Shown piece after piece: positions 1 through 5,882 of a stretch of DNA of 7,033 bases. The stretch lies in the NCBI GenBank assembly GCA_003601535.1, contig PIXW01000198.1:1-7033 (forward strand), written 5' to 3'. Numbering within the stretch: position 1 is the first letter of the stretch; each line of letters begins with the position of its first letter. The stretch is from ANME-2 cluster archaeon (GTDB taxonomy: Archaea > Halobacteriota > Methanosarcinia > Methanosarcinales > Methanogasteraceae). Made by a program: the position numbers and the translations under genes. The notes beneath the pieces are model-generated. The model was not told the origin of the DNA. It ran no database searches and was given only the letters and a program-made list of their open reading frames with translations.

Positions 1-94
1 CACCATCGGACGCTGAAGAGTTCGCGGATACCCACCCACATACATGGTGCTGGTGCAGTTCAGATACCAGACAGAAACAAGCCATCGGTTGCAT
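1..94 (-). CDS. Possible 5' end of a minus-strand gene leaving the window (uncertain)
   Basis: An ATG at 94 opens a frame of 31 codons that runs off the window edge. It starts 5 bp after the stop of the PLD-like gene and is preceded by a good archaeal Shine-Dalgarno sequence (GGGAGTTGATC on the minus strand, 98-108; GGAG lies 9 nt from the ATG), so it could be a third gene of the minus-strand unit. The visible residues are rich in Cys, His, Trp and Ser and match no family I know, which argues against it. Rivals are the minus-strand frame directly following the PLD stop, open with an ATG at 43-45, and a plus-strand frame ending in TGA at 94-96, which would be the C-terminus of a convergent gene. 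The sequence here cannot decide between them. Confidence 0.22.
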   Translation of the reverse strand, partial: MQPMACFCLVSELHQHHVCGWVSANSSASDG

Positions 95-97
95 GAT

Positions 98-108
98 GAT
101 CAACTCCC
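98..108 (-). promoter_or_regulatory. Shine-Dalgarno sequence at the end of the PLD-like gene
   Basis: On the minus strand this reads GGGAGTTGATC, close to the archaeal ideal GGAGGTGATC. It overlaps the TGA stop of the PLD-like gene and lies just before the ATG at 94. It is the main evidence for a further minus-strand gene. It could be chance, because GATC is very common in this window. Confidence 0.3.
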
Positions 109-1785
109 GCGCCGCCTGCTCATGCGATAGATCGCCGATGCGAAGAGAACCACCACCAGTATTACGAGGAGAACAAACATCGCCGAGGTTGGGGATCTTC
201 GTTCCGTATTCCAGTCACAACGAAAGGCACCGGTGTAGTATGCTGCAAGATCAGGGTTCTCGATTATGATGCCTGCTTCCCTGTTGTATGTGGGGCTATG
301 CTTATTCCAGTTTATCGAAGAGATGAGCACCTTCTTCTCATCAACGATCACTCCTTTGTTATGGATTTTTGAGATCCCATCCCGCTTCACAAGCCTTGCT
401 TCAAGGTTCAGGTTCTCCTGTGACGCAAGATCATTAAGATCCCTGCATAGTTCATCGTTGTCATCGGCATCGTTTTTGTTGTACCACATCGAATCAAGGA
501 GAATCCTCACCTCCACACCCCTTCGTGCAGCATCCACCGCAGCCTGAAGATAGGGGTTCTTGCACCCGTTCCAGTCTCCTGTTATGTAAGCCTGCTCGAT
601 GTAGACCGTCTTCTCAGCAGAGTTTATCATTCCGATGAGGGTCTCATACCTGAGACTGTTATCAGGTGCGACGATCACATCTGCAGTGAAGTCTCCACTA
701 ATATCCTCTGCATCGAATACATGGTACCTGATGCGATCCTCTGGTTCATCCTGCCGCTTCCGTCCTGATTCCTGCGGCAGATCTTTAGTTCCGATCTCGG
801 TTCCATGCTCCCAGTCATGCTCAAATACAGTGGAGAGATCTGAGAAGATGTCCCTGTCCCTTATGACGATGCCCCAGCCGCGATTTCCGCTGAAACCATC
901 AGGCGGGTAACCTCCGCTGTTCCAGTTCTCAGAGCCTATAATGGTGGTATCATGATCGATCAGCGCGTACTTTGCATGGTTCAGCCGGTATAGCGGATCA
1001 TCACTGAAACAGACTCTTCCCCCTTCTTCCATGATGCGTCTGAGAATCCCAATTTCGGAATCGCTGATACCACCAACAGGACTCTCTTCGATTAGGATAT
1101 ACACCTCTCCGCCTCGATTGAGCATATCCAGCACCTCACGTTCGATATCATGGCTTTCAAAGAGATAGATATTCACCCTGAGTACGGATGCATTCCGGAT
1201 CTCTTCCTGAAGTGTCATGAGACTGCAATCAGGCGATACAAAGGCGGTAACCCTGCCTGAGAAGCTCCTTTGTGGCGGCATAATGTTCGACTGTCCCCGG
1301 TAATACTCTCGTAATGGCAGCCACTCATAAGCAGTATCGGTATCATTGTCGAGATAGAACCGCCTGAATATGCGCTCTTCTGCAGCTCTGCCAGGACCTG
1401 TGCCGTTCCAGCCCTCTCCGCTGTATCCGGAGTCTCCATAGATGGCACAGTCCACCATGCTGCGATTGGAATTTAGAAGTATCACCTCGTCTCCGCTGTT
1501 ACTGAGATGAATGCCGTGCACAGGAAGTTTGATCTGGTAGTCTGCCCCCGGTTCAAGGATCGTTTGATTGGGTATCTCAAACTCGCCTTCAAGGTCGGTC
1601 AGGATGAAACCCGACAGATCGATTGTATGGTCTGCCGGATTGCTGATGATCACATACTCACCCTGATCCCTCGGAGCAGCCGGATTTGGGAGAAACTCAC
1701 GTATGATCGGGTGTGTGATCTGCGATGCTGCTGCGGATGCTGTGAGCAGGAGAACGAGCAGAACGAGAACCGGGCTAATTCTCAT
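100..1785 (-). CDS. Membrane-anchored extracytoplasmic lamin-tail/phospholipase D-like protein
   Basis: The 561-residue protein appears to be exported and anchored at its C-terminus. Residues 1-20 form a signal peptide (Arg near the start, a Leu/Val-rich core, then ASAAAS). Residues about 22-118 resemble a lamin-tail domain, an immunoglobulin-like fold found on many secreted nucleases. Two phospholipase D-type halves follow, each with a full HxKxxxxD motif: His270/Lys272/Asp277 followed by GSEN, and His475/Lys477/Asp482 followed by an SSINWN stretch. The last segment has a hydrophobic helix at about 535-553 and a basic RRR tail, so the catalytic part should face outside. PLD-family enzymes cleave phosphodiesters through a phospho-histidine intermediate; the substrate here may be nucleic acid or lipid, and the sequence does not say which. 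The start is 9 bp after the dehydrogenase stop with GTGATC 7 nt upstream, so the two are probably co-transcribed. Family is clear, function is inferred. Confidence 0.85.
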   Translation of the reverse strand: MRISPVLVLLVLLLTASAAASQITHPIIREFLPNPAAPRDQGEYVIISNPADHTIDLSGFILTDLEGEFEIPNQTILEPGADYQIKLPVHGIHLSNSGDEVILLNSNRSMVDCAIYGDSGYSGEGWNGTGPGRAAEERIFRRFYLDNDTDTAYEWLPLREYYRGQSNIMPPQRSFSGRVTAFVSPDCSLMTLQEEIRNASVLRVNIYLFESHDIEREVLDMLNRGGEVYILIEESPVGGISDSEIGILRRIMEEGGRVCFSDDPLYRLNHAKYALIDHDTTIIGSENWNSGGYPPDGFSGNRGWGIVIRDRDIFSDLSTVFEHDWEHGTEIGTKDLPQESGRKRQDEPEDRIRYHVFDAEDISGDFTADVIVAPDNSLRYETLIGMINSAEKTVYIEQAYITGDWNGCKNPYLQAAVDAARRGVEVRILLDSMWYNKNDADDNDELCRDLNDLASQENLNLEARLVKRDGISKIHNKGVIVDEKKVLISSINWNKHSPTYNREAGIIIENPDLAAYYTGAFRCDWNTERRSPTSAMFVLLVILVVVLFASAIYRMSRRRGS

Positions 1786-1792
1786 TCGTTCA

Positions 1793-1798
1793 GATCAC
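1793..1798 (-). promoter_or_regulatory. Shine-Dalgarno sequence for the PLD-like gene, overlapping the upstream stop codon
   Basis: The minus strand reads GTGATC, complementary to the 3' end of archaeal 16S rRNA, 7 nt before the ATG at 1785. It contains the TGA stop of the dehydrogenase gene, so termination and re-initiation occur at the same spot. This supports both the chosen start and translational coupling. Confidence 0.45.
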
Positions 1799-2802
1799 AG
1801 ATATCTGACGATCGCATCCGTCATATCGCTCATGCTCGCATCTCCGCCGAGGTCGTACGTGGTAATGCCCTCTACAATCGTGCGCTCGGTTGCCTGAATG
1901 ATCCGGTCTGCGGCTTCGGTCTCGCCGAGATACCTGAGCATCCATGCGCCAGCAAGAATCGTTGCGCACGGATTCACCTTGTTCATTCCCTTGTACTTCG
2001 GAGCAGAGCCATGCGCCGGCTCAAACATCGCATAATCATCGCCGATGTTTGCCGAATAGACGAGACCGATGCTTCCGATCAGTCCTGCGCACTCTTCGCT
2101 TATGATATCCATAAAGAGATTAGTTGAGACGAGTACTTTCTGATTGAAGAACTGAGGGTTCTTTATCAGTTGCTGCGCCATGTTATCGACATGATACTCC
2201 CACAACGCCATATCAGGATACTCCTCCGCGGTTGCGCGCAAGCAGTCCATGAACGCGCCGCAGGTCATCCTGAGAATATTGCTCTTGTGAATGCCGACAA
2301 CGACGTCCCAGCCTCTCCTCTTCGCCTCCTCGAATGCATACCGTGATATCTTCTCACATGCGCTTGTGGTGATCCTCCTGATCGCAATAAACGTATCATC
2401 GGTTATCTCTACCTCTTTTCCAAAATACATGCCTTCTGTTGCTTCTCTGACCGCAACAAAGTCCACATCGCCTAAAGGGGCTGGCGCTCCTGCAAACGTC
2501 TTGATCGGGCGCACATTTGCATACAGATTGAATCGCTGGCGTATGCTGACAGCGACGCTTCTCGGTGCGCCCACATATCCGGGTGTGGTGGTCGGACCCT
2601 TGAAACACGCATCTGCCTCGTTTAATACATCCCATGTCCCCTCTGGTATCAGCGAGTCTCCGCCATGTTTCTTCCACCATTCGTCTCCTGCCTCGCACGG
2701 CACAAACTCGATATCAGGACTCACCGCATCCATAACACGCATCATGGAATCCACGAGTTCAGGTCCTGTACCATCGCCTCTGATAACTGCTACTTTTTTC
2801 AT
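1795..2802 (-). CDS. icd: Isocitrate/isopropylmalate dehydrogenase family, most likely NADP-dependent isocitrate dehydrogenase
   Basis: This 335-residue cytoplasmic enzyme is a beta-decarboxylating dehydrogenase, probably making 2-oxoglutarate from isocitrate for glutamate synthesis. Family marks in order: GDGTGPE (9-15), FKGPTTTP (67-74), RSVAVSIRQR (81-90) with the substrate Ser82, NLYANVRP (92-99), TEGMY with catalytic Tyr126, IHK with Lys173, VDN with Asp206, metal-site LFMD (Asp232), EPAHGSAP (261-268) and the C-terminal DLGGD. KGPTTTP and the HGSAPKY...KVNP stretch, with Lys269-Tyr270 where E. coli Icd has its NADP-phosphate-binding Lys-Tyr, favour isocitrate dehydrogenase using NADP+. 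Isopropylmalate and homoisocitrate enzymes usually have HGSAPDIAG there. Odd points are Ala84 where Icd has a substrate-binding Asn and Glu236 where a metal-binding Asp is usual. Homoisocitrate or another 2-hydroxyacid substrate therefore remains possible, so the gene symbol is an inference. The family is certain; the substrate is about 70% sure. Confidence 0.85.
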   Translation of the reverse strand: MKKVAVIRGDGTGPELVDSMMRVMDAVSPDIEFVPCEAGDEWWKKHGGDSLIPEGTWDVLNEADACFKGPTTTPGYVGAPRSVAVSIRQRFNLYANVRPIKTFAGAPAPLGDVDFVAVREATEGMYFGKEVEITDDTFIAIRRITTSACEKISRYAFEEAKRRGWDVVVGIHKSNILRMTCGAFMDCLRATAEEYPDMALWEYHVDNMAQQLIKNPQFFNQKVLVSTNLFMDIISEECAGLIGSIGLVYSANIGDDYAMFEPAHGSAPKYKGMNKVNPCATILAGAWMLRYLGETEAADRIIQATERTIVEGITTYDLGGDASMSDMTDAIVRYL

Positions 2803-2821
2803 AGTATCACATTACCAGAAC

Positions 2822-2830
2822 CTATATATC
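2822..2830. promoter_or_regulatory. Putative shared TATA element between the divergent dehydrogenase and phasin-like genes
   Basis: CTATATATC is the best TATA-like sequence in the 63-bp gap (2803-2865) and reads similarly on both strands. Rightward, transcription starting about 26 nt downstream would leave a short leader holding a GGAG ribosome site. Leftward, the predicted start falls within a few bases of the dehydrogenase ATG (2802), so that mRNA would be leaderless or nearly so. A second AT-rich stretch at 2832-2838 could serve the leftward gene instead. This is inference from spacing; no clear BRE is visible. Confidence 0.4.
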
Positions 2831-2853
2831 AGATAAATGGTTTGTGTTAATAC

Positions 2854-2857
2854 GGAG
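2854..2857 (+). promoter_or_regulatory. Shine-Dalgarno GGAG of the phasin-like gene
   Basis: GGAG lies 8 nt before the ATG at 2866, an ideal distance. It decides for this start over the in-frame Met at residue 8. Confidence 0.55.
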
Positions 2858-2865
2858 TTTTTGCT

Positions 2866-3174
2866 ATGAATGAAACACTCAGAAAGATGGGACTTATTGG
2901 AATTGGCGCATTGAGTATCACCGAAGAGAAGGTCAGGCAGGTTGTGAACGAACTTGTTGAGAGAGGCGAGATGAACAGGGAGGAAGGAAAATCTCTTGTA
3001 AACGAACTCTTGACCGAGAAAAACAGGCAGATGCGAGAACTCGGAGATAAGATCTCAGAGGAGATGCAGAACGTGATCAACCGGTCAAAGATCGCATCGA
3101 AGGATGATGTTGCGCGTCTGGAAGATAAGATTGCCGAACTTGAGAAGGCTGTTAAGGAACTCGCTGAGAAGTGA
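2866..3174 (+). CDS. Small coiled-coil phasin-like protein
   Basis: The 102-residue protein is soluble, highly charged and almost entirely helical by appearance. Its first part (about 5-50: a short hydrophobic GLIGIGALS turn, then TEEKVRQVVNELVERGEM and a Lys/Leu-rich helix) resembles the 'polyhydroxyalkanoate synthesis regulator phasin' family (COG3937-like), common in methanogens and other archaea with no proven role. The last part (about 79-101) is a coiled coil with hydrophobic positions Leu85, Ile89, Leu92, Val96 and Leu99. There is no catalytic motif, signal peptide or membrane helix. A polyester-granule role should not be assumed, as no PHA gene is nearby. It is divergent from the dehydrogenase gene and separated by 189 bp from IPK, so it may be transcribed alone. 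A scaffold or oligomerising protein is my inference. Confidence 0.75.
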   Translation: MNETLRKMGLIGIGALSITEEKVRQVVNELVERGEMNREEGKSLVNELLTEKNRQMRELGDKISEEMQNVINRSKIASKDDVARLEDKIAELEKAVKELAEK

Positions 3175-3363
3175 GAGACGATCTTATACTGAAGTTTCAA
3201 AGAAACGTGAAATTCCTCCTGATCTTCACTCAAAACCAGCATCATTAGTCTCTGCCTTACCAGGTTGGAGCCGTCCAATGATTAGCAACTGATTTGCAAC
3301 CAAAGAGTGCTTTTTGCGAGCGTAAAAACAACGTTCAATACATTCACGCACAAAATCCGACAC
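3175..3363. other. Gap between phasin-like gene and IPK, with a small inverted repeat and a T5 run
   Basis: This 189-bp stretch shows no convincing gene. It holds a perfect short inverted repeat, GTTTC-AAA-GAAAC (3194-3206), 20 bp after the phasin-like stop, not followed by a T run. A T5 run at 3311-3315 could act as a weak archaeal terminator. The repeated word GCAAC occurs at 3285-3289 and 3296-3300. The IPK promoter must lie here if IPK has its own; the only faint TATA-like candidate at a leaderless distance is around 3334-3342 (TTCAATACA), which I do not trust. Confidence 0.35.
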
Positions 3364-4134
3364 ATGCCCCTAACAATCCTCAAACTCGGAGGCAGCGTCC
3401 TGACAGAAAAGACCGGCGCACCGACACCAGAACCAGAAGCAATCAACAGATGCGCCAGGGAGATCGCGTCATTCCATCCATCCGCGGATAACCAGTTGAT
3501 CCTGATTCACGGTGCAGGCTCGTTCGGGCACCCTCAGGCAAGAAAACACAATTCTCCGGAAGGATTCACGAATTTTGGGATGATCGAGATTCATCGATCT
3601 GTAAAATCATTGAACGATCTTGTAATAAAAGCGCTGATCGAAAACGATATTCCAGCCGCGCCGGTGCATCCGTTCAGTTACATGATAGCAGAAGACGCAC
3701 GCATCGTAGACATGCAGACCGCCCAGATCAAAATGATGCTGGAACGGGGCATGGTACCTGTACTGCATGGCGATGTGGTGATGGATAGAACAACCGGGGC
3801 ATCGATTATATCTGGTGATCAACTCGTTGCATACCTTGCAGCCAGATTAAGAGCTGCTCGTGCCGGACTCGGTACCGCGGTCGATGGGGTGTTTGCAGAT
3901 GGCACGGTGATCCCGGTGATAACATCAGAAAACTTCGACGCGGTGCGACACCACCTGCGAGAATCGGATGGTGTCGATGTGACCAGCGGAATGCTCGGCA
4001 AGGTGCTTGAACTGATCAGGATCGATATCGATTCCTACATATTCAATGCTTCAAAGGAGAATATGATCGCCAGATTTCTCGCTGGCGAGGAACTGGGGAC
4101 ACGGGTAACAAAGACCATGGAGAAGGGGAAATGA
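3364..4134 (+). CDS. ipk: Isopentenyl phosphate kinase
   Basis: IPK phosphorylates isopentenyl phosphate with ATP to give isopentenyl diphosphate, the last step of the archaeal alternative mevalonate pathway that feeds membrane ether-lipid synthesis. The 256-residue protein has the amino-acid-kinase fold: KLGGS with Lys7, HGAGSFGHP (49-57) with the IPK-specific catalytic His56, HGDVV (135-139), SGDQL (150-154), LGTAVDGVF (169-177) and TSGMLGK (207-213). A GTG at 3307 would add 19 residues, but the family begins immediately before the LTILKLGGS strand, so the ATG at 3364 is preferred. No Shine-Dalgarno precedes it, and a leaderless message is possible. Odd: the usual GTDVDG is GTAVDG (Ala172), and the following loop lacks the common YTxNP segment. 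The gene overlaps the next by ATGA. The assignment is firm. Confidence 0.92.
   Translation: MPLTILKLGGSVLTEKTGAPTPEPEAINRCAREIASFHPSADNQLILIHGAGSFGHPQARKHNSPEGFTNFGMIEIHRSVKSLNDLVIKALIENDIPAAPVHPFSYMIAEDARIVDMQTAQIKMMLERGMVPVLHGDVVMDRTTGASIISGDQLVAYLAARLRAARAGLGTAVDGVFADGTVIPVITSENFDAVRHHLRESDGVDVTSGMLGKVLELIRIDIDSYIFNASKENMIARFLAGEELGTRVTKTMEKGK
4119..4122 (+). promoter_or_regulatory. Shine-Dalgarno GGAG for the lipoprotein hydrolase, inside IPK
   Basis: GGAG sits 8 nt before the ATG at 4131, within the last codons of IPK. It supports this start and translation coupled to IPK through the ATGA overlap. Confidence 0.5.
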
Positions 4135-5015
4135 AACAACCCTCTGTAATTTGCCTGTTCATCCTCATAATCATCGGTGCGATGCTCCTTTCAGGCTGCA
4201 TCAATAAGCCAGAGTGGCTCGTTACTGATGATGGTCTTCTGAAGTACCAGAAACCCACGCCAGACTATCAACTGAAGACACTCGAAGATTCGGACAATTA
4301 CACGCTATACAAGGTCAGTTATGAAAGCAGAGGCGCGGATATCGAAGGACTCATCCGGATGCCAAAAAACCGATCAGGAACAGTTCCCGGCATCGTGCTG
4401 CTGCCTGGCGCGACCGTGAGTAAGGAAGGTGAACAGGGGCTTGCAGCATATCTGTGCAATCTCGGATATGCGAGTATTGCGATCGACCAGCGCAATCTTG
4501 GAGGCATCGATATGAAAGGCGATCTCAGGATGTTTCTGGACAGCAAAGAACCAACACAGCACAGGATGGTGTATGATGCACTCTCTGCCGCAGAAGTCCT
4601 GCGAAAAGAGCCACGGATCGATCCTGACAGGATTGCGTATCTCGGCGAGAGCAACGGCGGCAGGTTTGCGATCATCGCTTGTGCACTCGACAGCATGGCA
4701 CGTGGTGTTCTTGCGATCAGTACATGCGGTTATGGAATCGATGCCGCGGTTGATTCCGGGAGGATAACCGATCCTGATACGATCCGGTTTTACAGATCGA
4801 TTGATCCGGACACCTATCTGAACAAGATCAGCCCGAGAAAGTTTGTGATGATCCACTCCTTACATGATCCGGTCATTTCTTACGACAGTGCCCAGCAGAC
4901 CTACATGAAAGTTGGTGGGCCAAAGTCGCTTCACACCATCGAAAGAGAACAACATGGATACTGCAGCGAGATGGATCCGTTCCTGAAAGAAGAGCTTAAA
5001 GAGATGTTTTCATGA
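4131..5015 (+). CDS. Lipoprotein of the alpha/beta-hydrolase fold
   Basis: The 294-residue protein starts with a hydrophobic signal segment (about 6-20) ending in a lipobox LLSGC with Cys23, so it should be attached to the outer face of the membrane. Asn/Thr glycosylation-like sites (NYT, NRS) follow. The hydrolase domain runs from about 55 to the end: a strand with LLPGA (90-94), the oxyanion region, nucleophile elbow GESNGG (172-177) with Ser174, HDP with acid Asp246, and QHGYC with His275. The catalytic triad is therefore complete and the enzyme probably active, as an esterase, peptidase or dienelactone-hydrolase-like enzyme. The substrate is not visible. It shares ATGA with the end of IPK and overlaps the convergent FBPase/IMPase gene by 6 bp. 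Its coupling to a cytoplasmic isoprenoid gene is unexpected, and may be only an expression convenience. Confidence 0.85.
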   Translation: MKQPSVICLFILIIIGAMLLSGCINKPEWLVTDDGLLKYQKPTPDYQLKTLEDSDNYTLYKVSYESRGADIEGLIRMPKNRSGTVPGIVLLPGATVSKEGEQGLAAYLCNLGYASIAIDQRNLGGIDMKGDLRMFLDSKEPTQHRMVYDALSAAEVLRKEPRIDPDRIAYLGESNGGRFAIIACALDSMARGVLAISTCGYGIDAAVDSGRITDPDTIRFYRSIDPDTYLNKISPRKFVMIHSLHDPVISYDSAQQTYMKVGGPKSLHTIEREQHGYCSEMDPFLKEELKEMFS

Positions 5016-5828
5016 ATCATCCGTAACCAGATTCAATAAACGCTCGTGAACATGCCCGTTGGATGCGATCATGCTCACCCTTGAGGTGATGGAGAGTTCG
5101 CCATGAAGCGGCACGCCCCTGGCATCGGTGACCATCCCGCCGGATTCCTCGATGATGATCTTTCCTGCGGCGATGTCTGTTACCCTCAGATATTTCCGGA
5201 AGTCAACAAAGGCGTCCAGGACGCCTGCCGCAACATAACAGAGTTCCAGTGATGAGCTTCCGAGAACCCGGATTCTTCGTACGGTTCTTCCGAGATCGGC
5301 TATCTTTGTTGAATCTGTTCGATAAGCATAGGCAGTCACACTCAATCTTTGCAATTCTCTGGTCGTTGATACGTTGATCTGCTTTTGATTGCAGTACGCA
5401 CCTTTTCCGATCTCTGCATGGTAGGTATCACCTGAGTGCAGATTCTGCACGAACCCGAATGAGATATCAGATAGGTCATATCCTCCGATCGCGATGGAAA
5501 CCGAATAGAACGGAATGCCAGCCACTGCATTGAATGTCCCATCGAGCGGATCGAGTACGAGCGTAAAATCGATGTCATCTTCATCGACATTCTCTCTTCT
5601 TCCATGAATCAGTTTCTCTCCGCATTCCTCGCTTACAAGCAATATCTTCCGTCCATCGTCTCTCAAAACATCAATCGCAGCATTTTCTGCTACCTCATCG
5701 ATCTTCTTTGTGGGTGTGCCATCAGCGCCGGTGTACAGTTCCCTTCCTGACTCTGATGTGCCGATCACGGGTGCGGTTGCATCAGCGATTGCGGCAGCGA
5801 TATTGTTGCAGAATGTCAGCATATTCAT
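5010..5828 (-). CDS. Archaeal fructose-1,6-bisphosphatase/inositol monophosphatase (IMPase superfamily)
   Basis: This 272-residue cytoplasmic enzyme is a Mg-dependent sugar phosphatase. Archaeal members (MJ0109 type, often labelled suhB) remove phosphate from both fructose-1,6-bisphosphate and inositol-1-phosphate, serving gluconeogenesis and inositol lipid or solute synthesis. Metal ligands are in place: GADGTPTKKID (34-44), SEECG (66-70) with Glu67/Glu68, DPLDGTFN (93-100) with Asp93 and Asp96, and VTDIAAG (216-222) with Asp218. The second motif lacks the Trp of bacterial WDxAAG, as in archaeal enzymes. The start at 5828 lies about 26 bp from a TATA-like box and has no Shine-Dalgarno, which suggests a leaderless message. 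An in-frame Met at residue 3 is a close alternative. The gene is divergent from argJ (54-bp gap) and convergent with the lipoprotein hydrolase (6-bp overlap). The family is certain; which substrate matters in vivo is not shown. Confidence 0.92.
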   Translation of the reverse strand: MNMLTFCNNIAAAIADATAPVIGTSESGRELYTGADGTPTKKIDEVAENAAIDVLRDDGRKILLVSEECGEKLIHGRRENVDEDDIDFTLVLDPLDGTFNAVAGIPFYSVSIAIGGYDLSDISFGFVQNLHSGDTYHAEIGKGAYCNQKQINVSTTRELQRLSVTAYAYRTDSTKIADLGRTVRRIRVLGSSSLELCYVAAGVLDAFVDFRKYLRVTDIAAGKIIIEESGGMVTDARGVPLHGELSITSRVSMIASNGHVHERLLNLVTDDS

Positions 5829-5850
5829 TATGGAGTGATGTGATGCATGG

Positions 5851-5859
5851 ATATAAAAG
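5851..5859. promoter_or_regulatory. Putative shared TATA box of FBPase/IMPase and argJ
   Basis: ATATAAAAG is the clearest TATA box in the window. It sits nearly midway in the 54-bp gap (5829-5882), about 26 bp from the FBPase/IMPase ATG (5828) and about 29 bp from the argJ ATG at 5883. Archaeal transcription starts roughly 25-27 bp from the box centre, so both messages would start at or next to their ATG. Neither start has a convincing Shine-Dalgarno. The box shares bases with the upstream in-frame ATG frame at 5847, arguing against that ATG as the argJ start. Confidence 0.5.
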
Positions 5860-5882
5860 GGGGATGGTCTATGGTTAGGTCA

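Noticed and set aside
1507..2127. Plus-strand open frame of 206 codons
   Set aside because: It spans two well-supported minus-strand genes and their junction, and its product has no family motif; it is an antisense shadow.
2291..2836. Plus-strand open frame of 181 codons
   Set aside because: Entirely antisense to the dehydrogenase and across its promoter; Ser/Thr-rich product without motifs.
2847..3278. Minus-strand open frame of 143 codons, Ser/Phe-rich
   Set aside because: Antisense to the phasin-like gene, whose charged helical codons give such Ser/Phe-rich shadows. An AGGAGG on this strand inside it has no nearby ATG.
3311..3315. T5 run as a terminator for the phasin-like gene
   Set aside because: Too short and more than 130 bp past the stop; noted in the gap entry but not called.
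3307..3363. GTG start giving a 19-residue N-terminal extension of IPK
   Set aside because: No ribosome site precedes it, and the family starts directly at the first beta strand, matching the ATG at 3364.
4374..4856. Minus-strand open frame of 160 codons
   Set aside because: Antisense to the lipoprotein hydrolase, which has a complete triad; no motif in the antisense product.
5847..5882. ATG at 5847 as the argJ start
   Set aside because: The extra codons overlap the TATA box and precede the conserved MKxIxGGV N-terminus; the ATG at 5883 fits better, though 5871 is not fully excluded.
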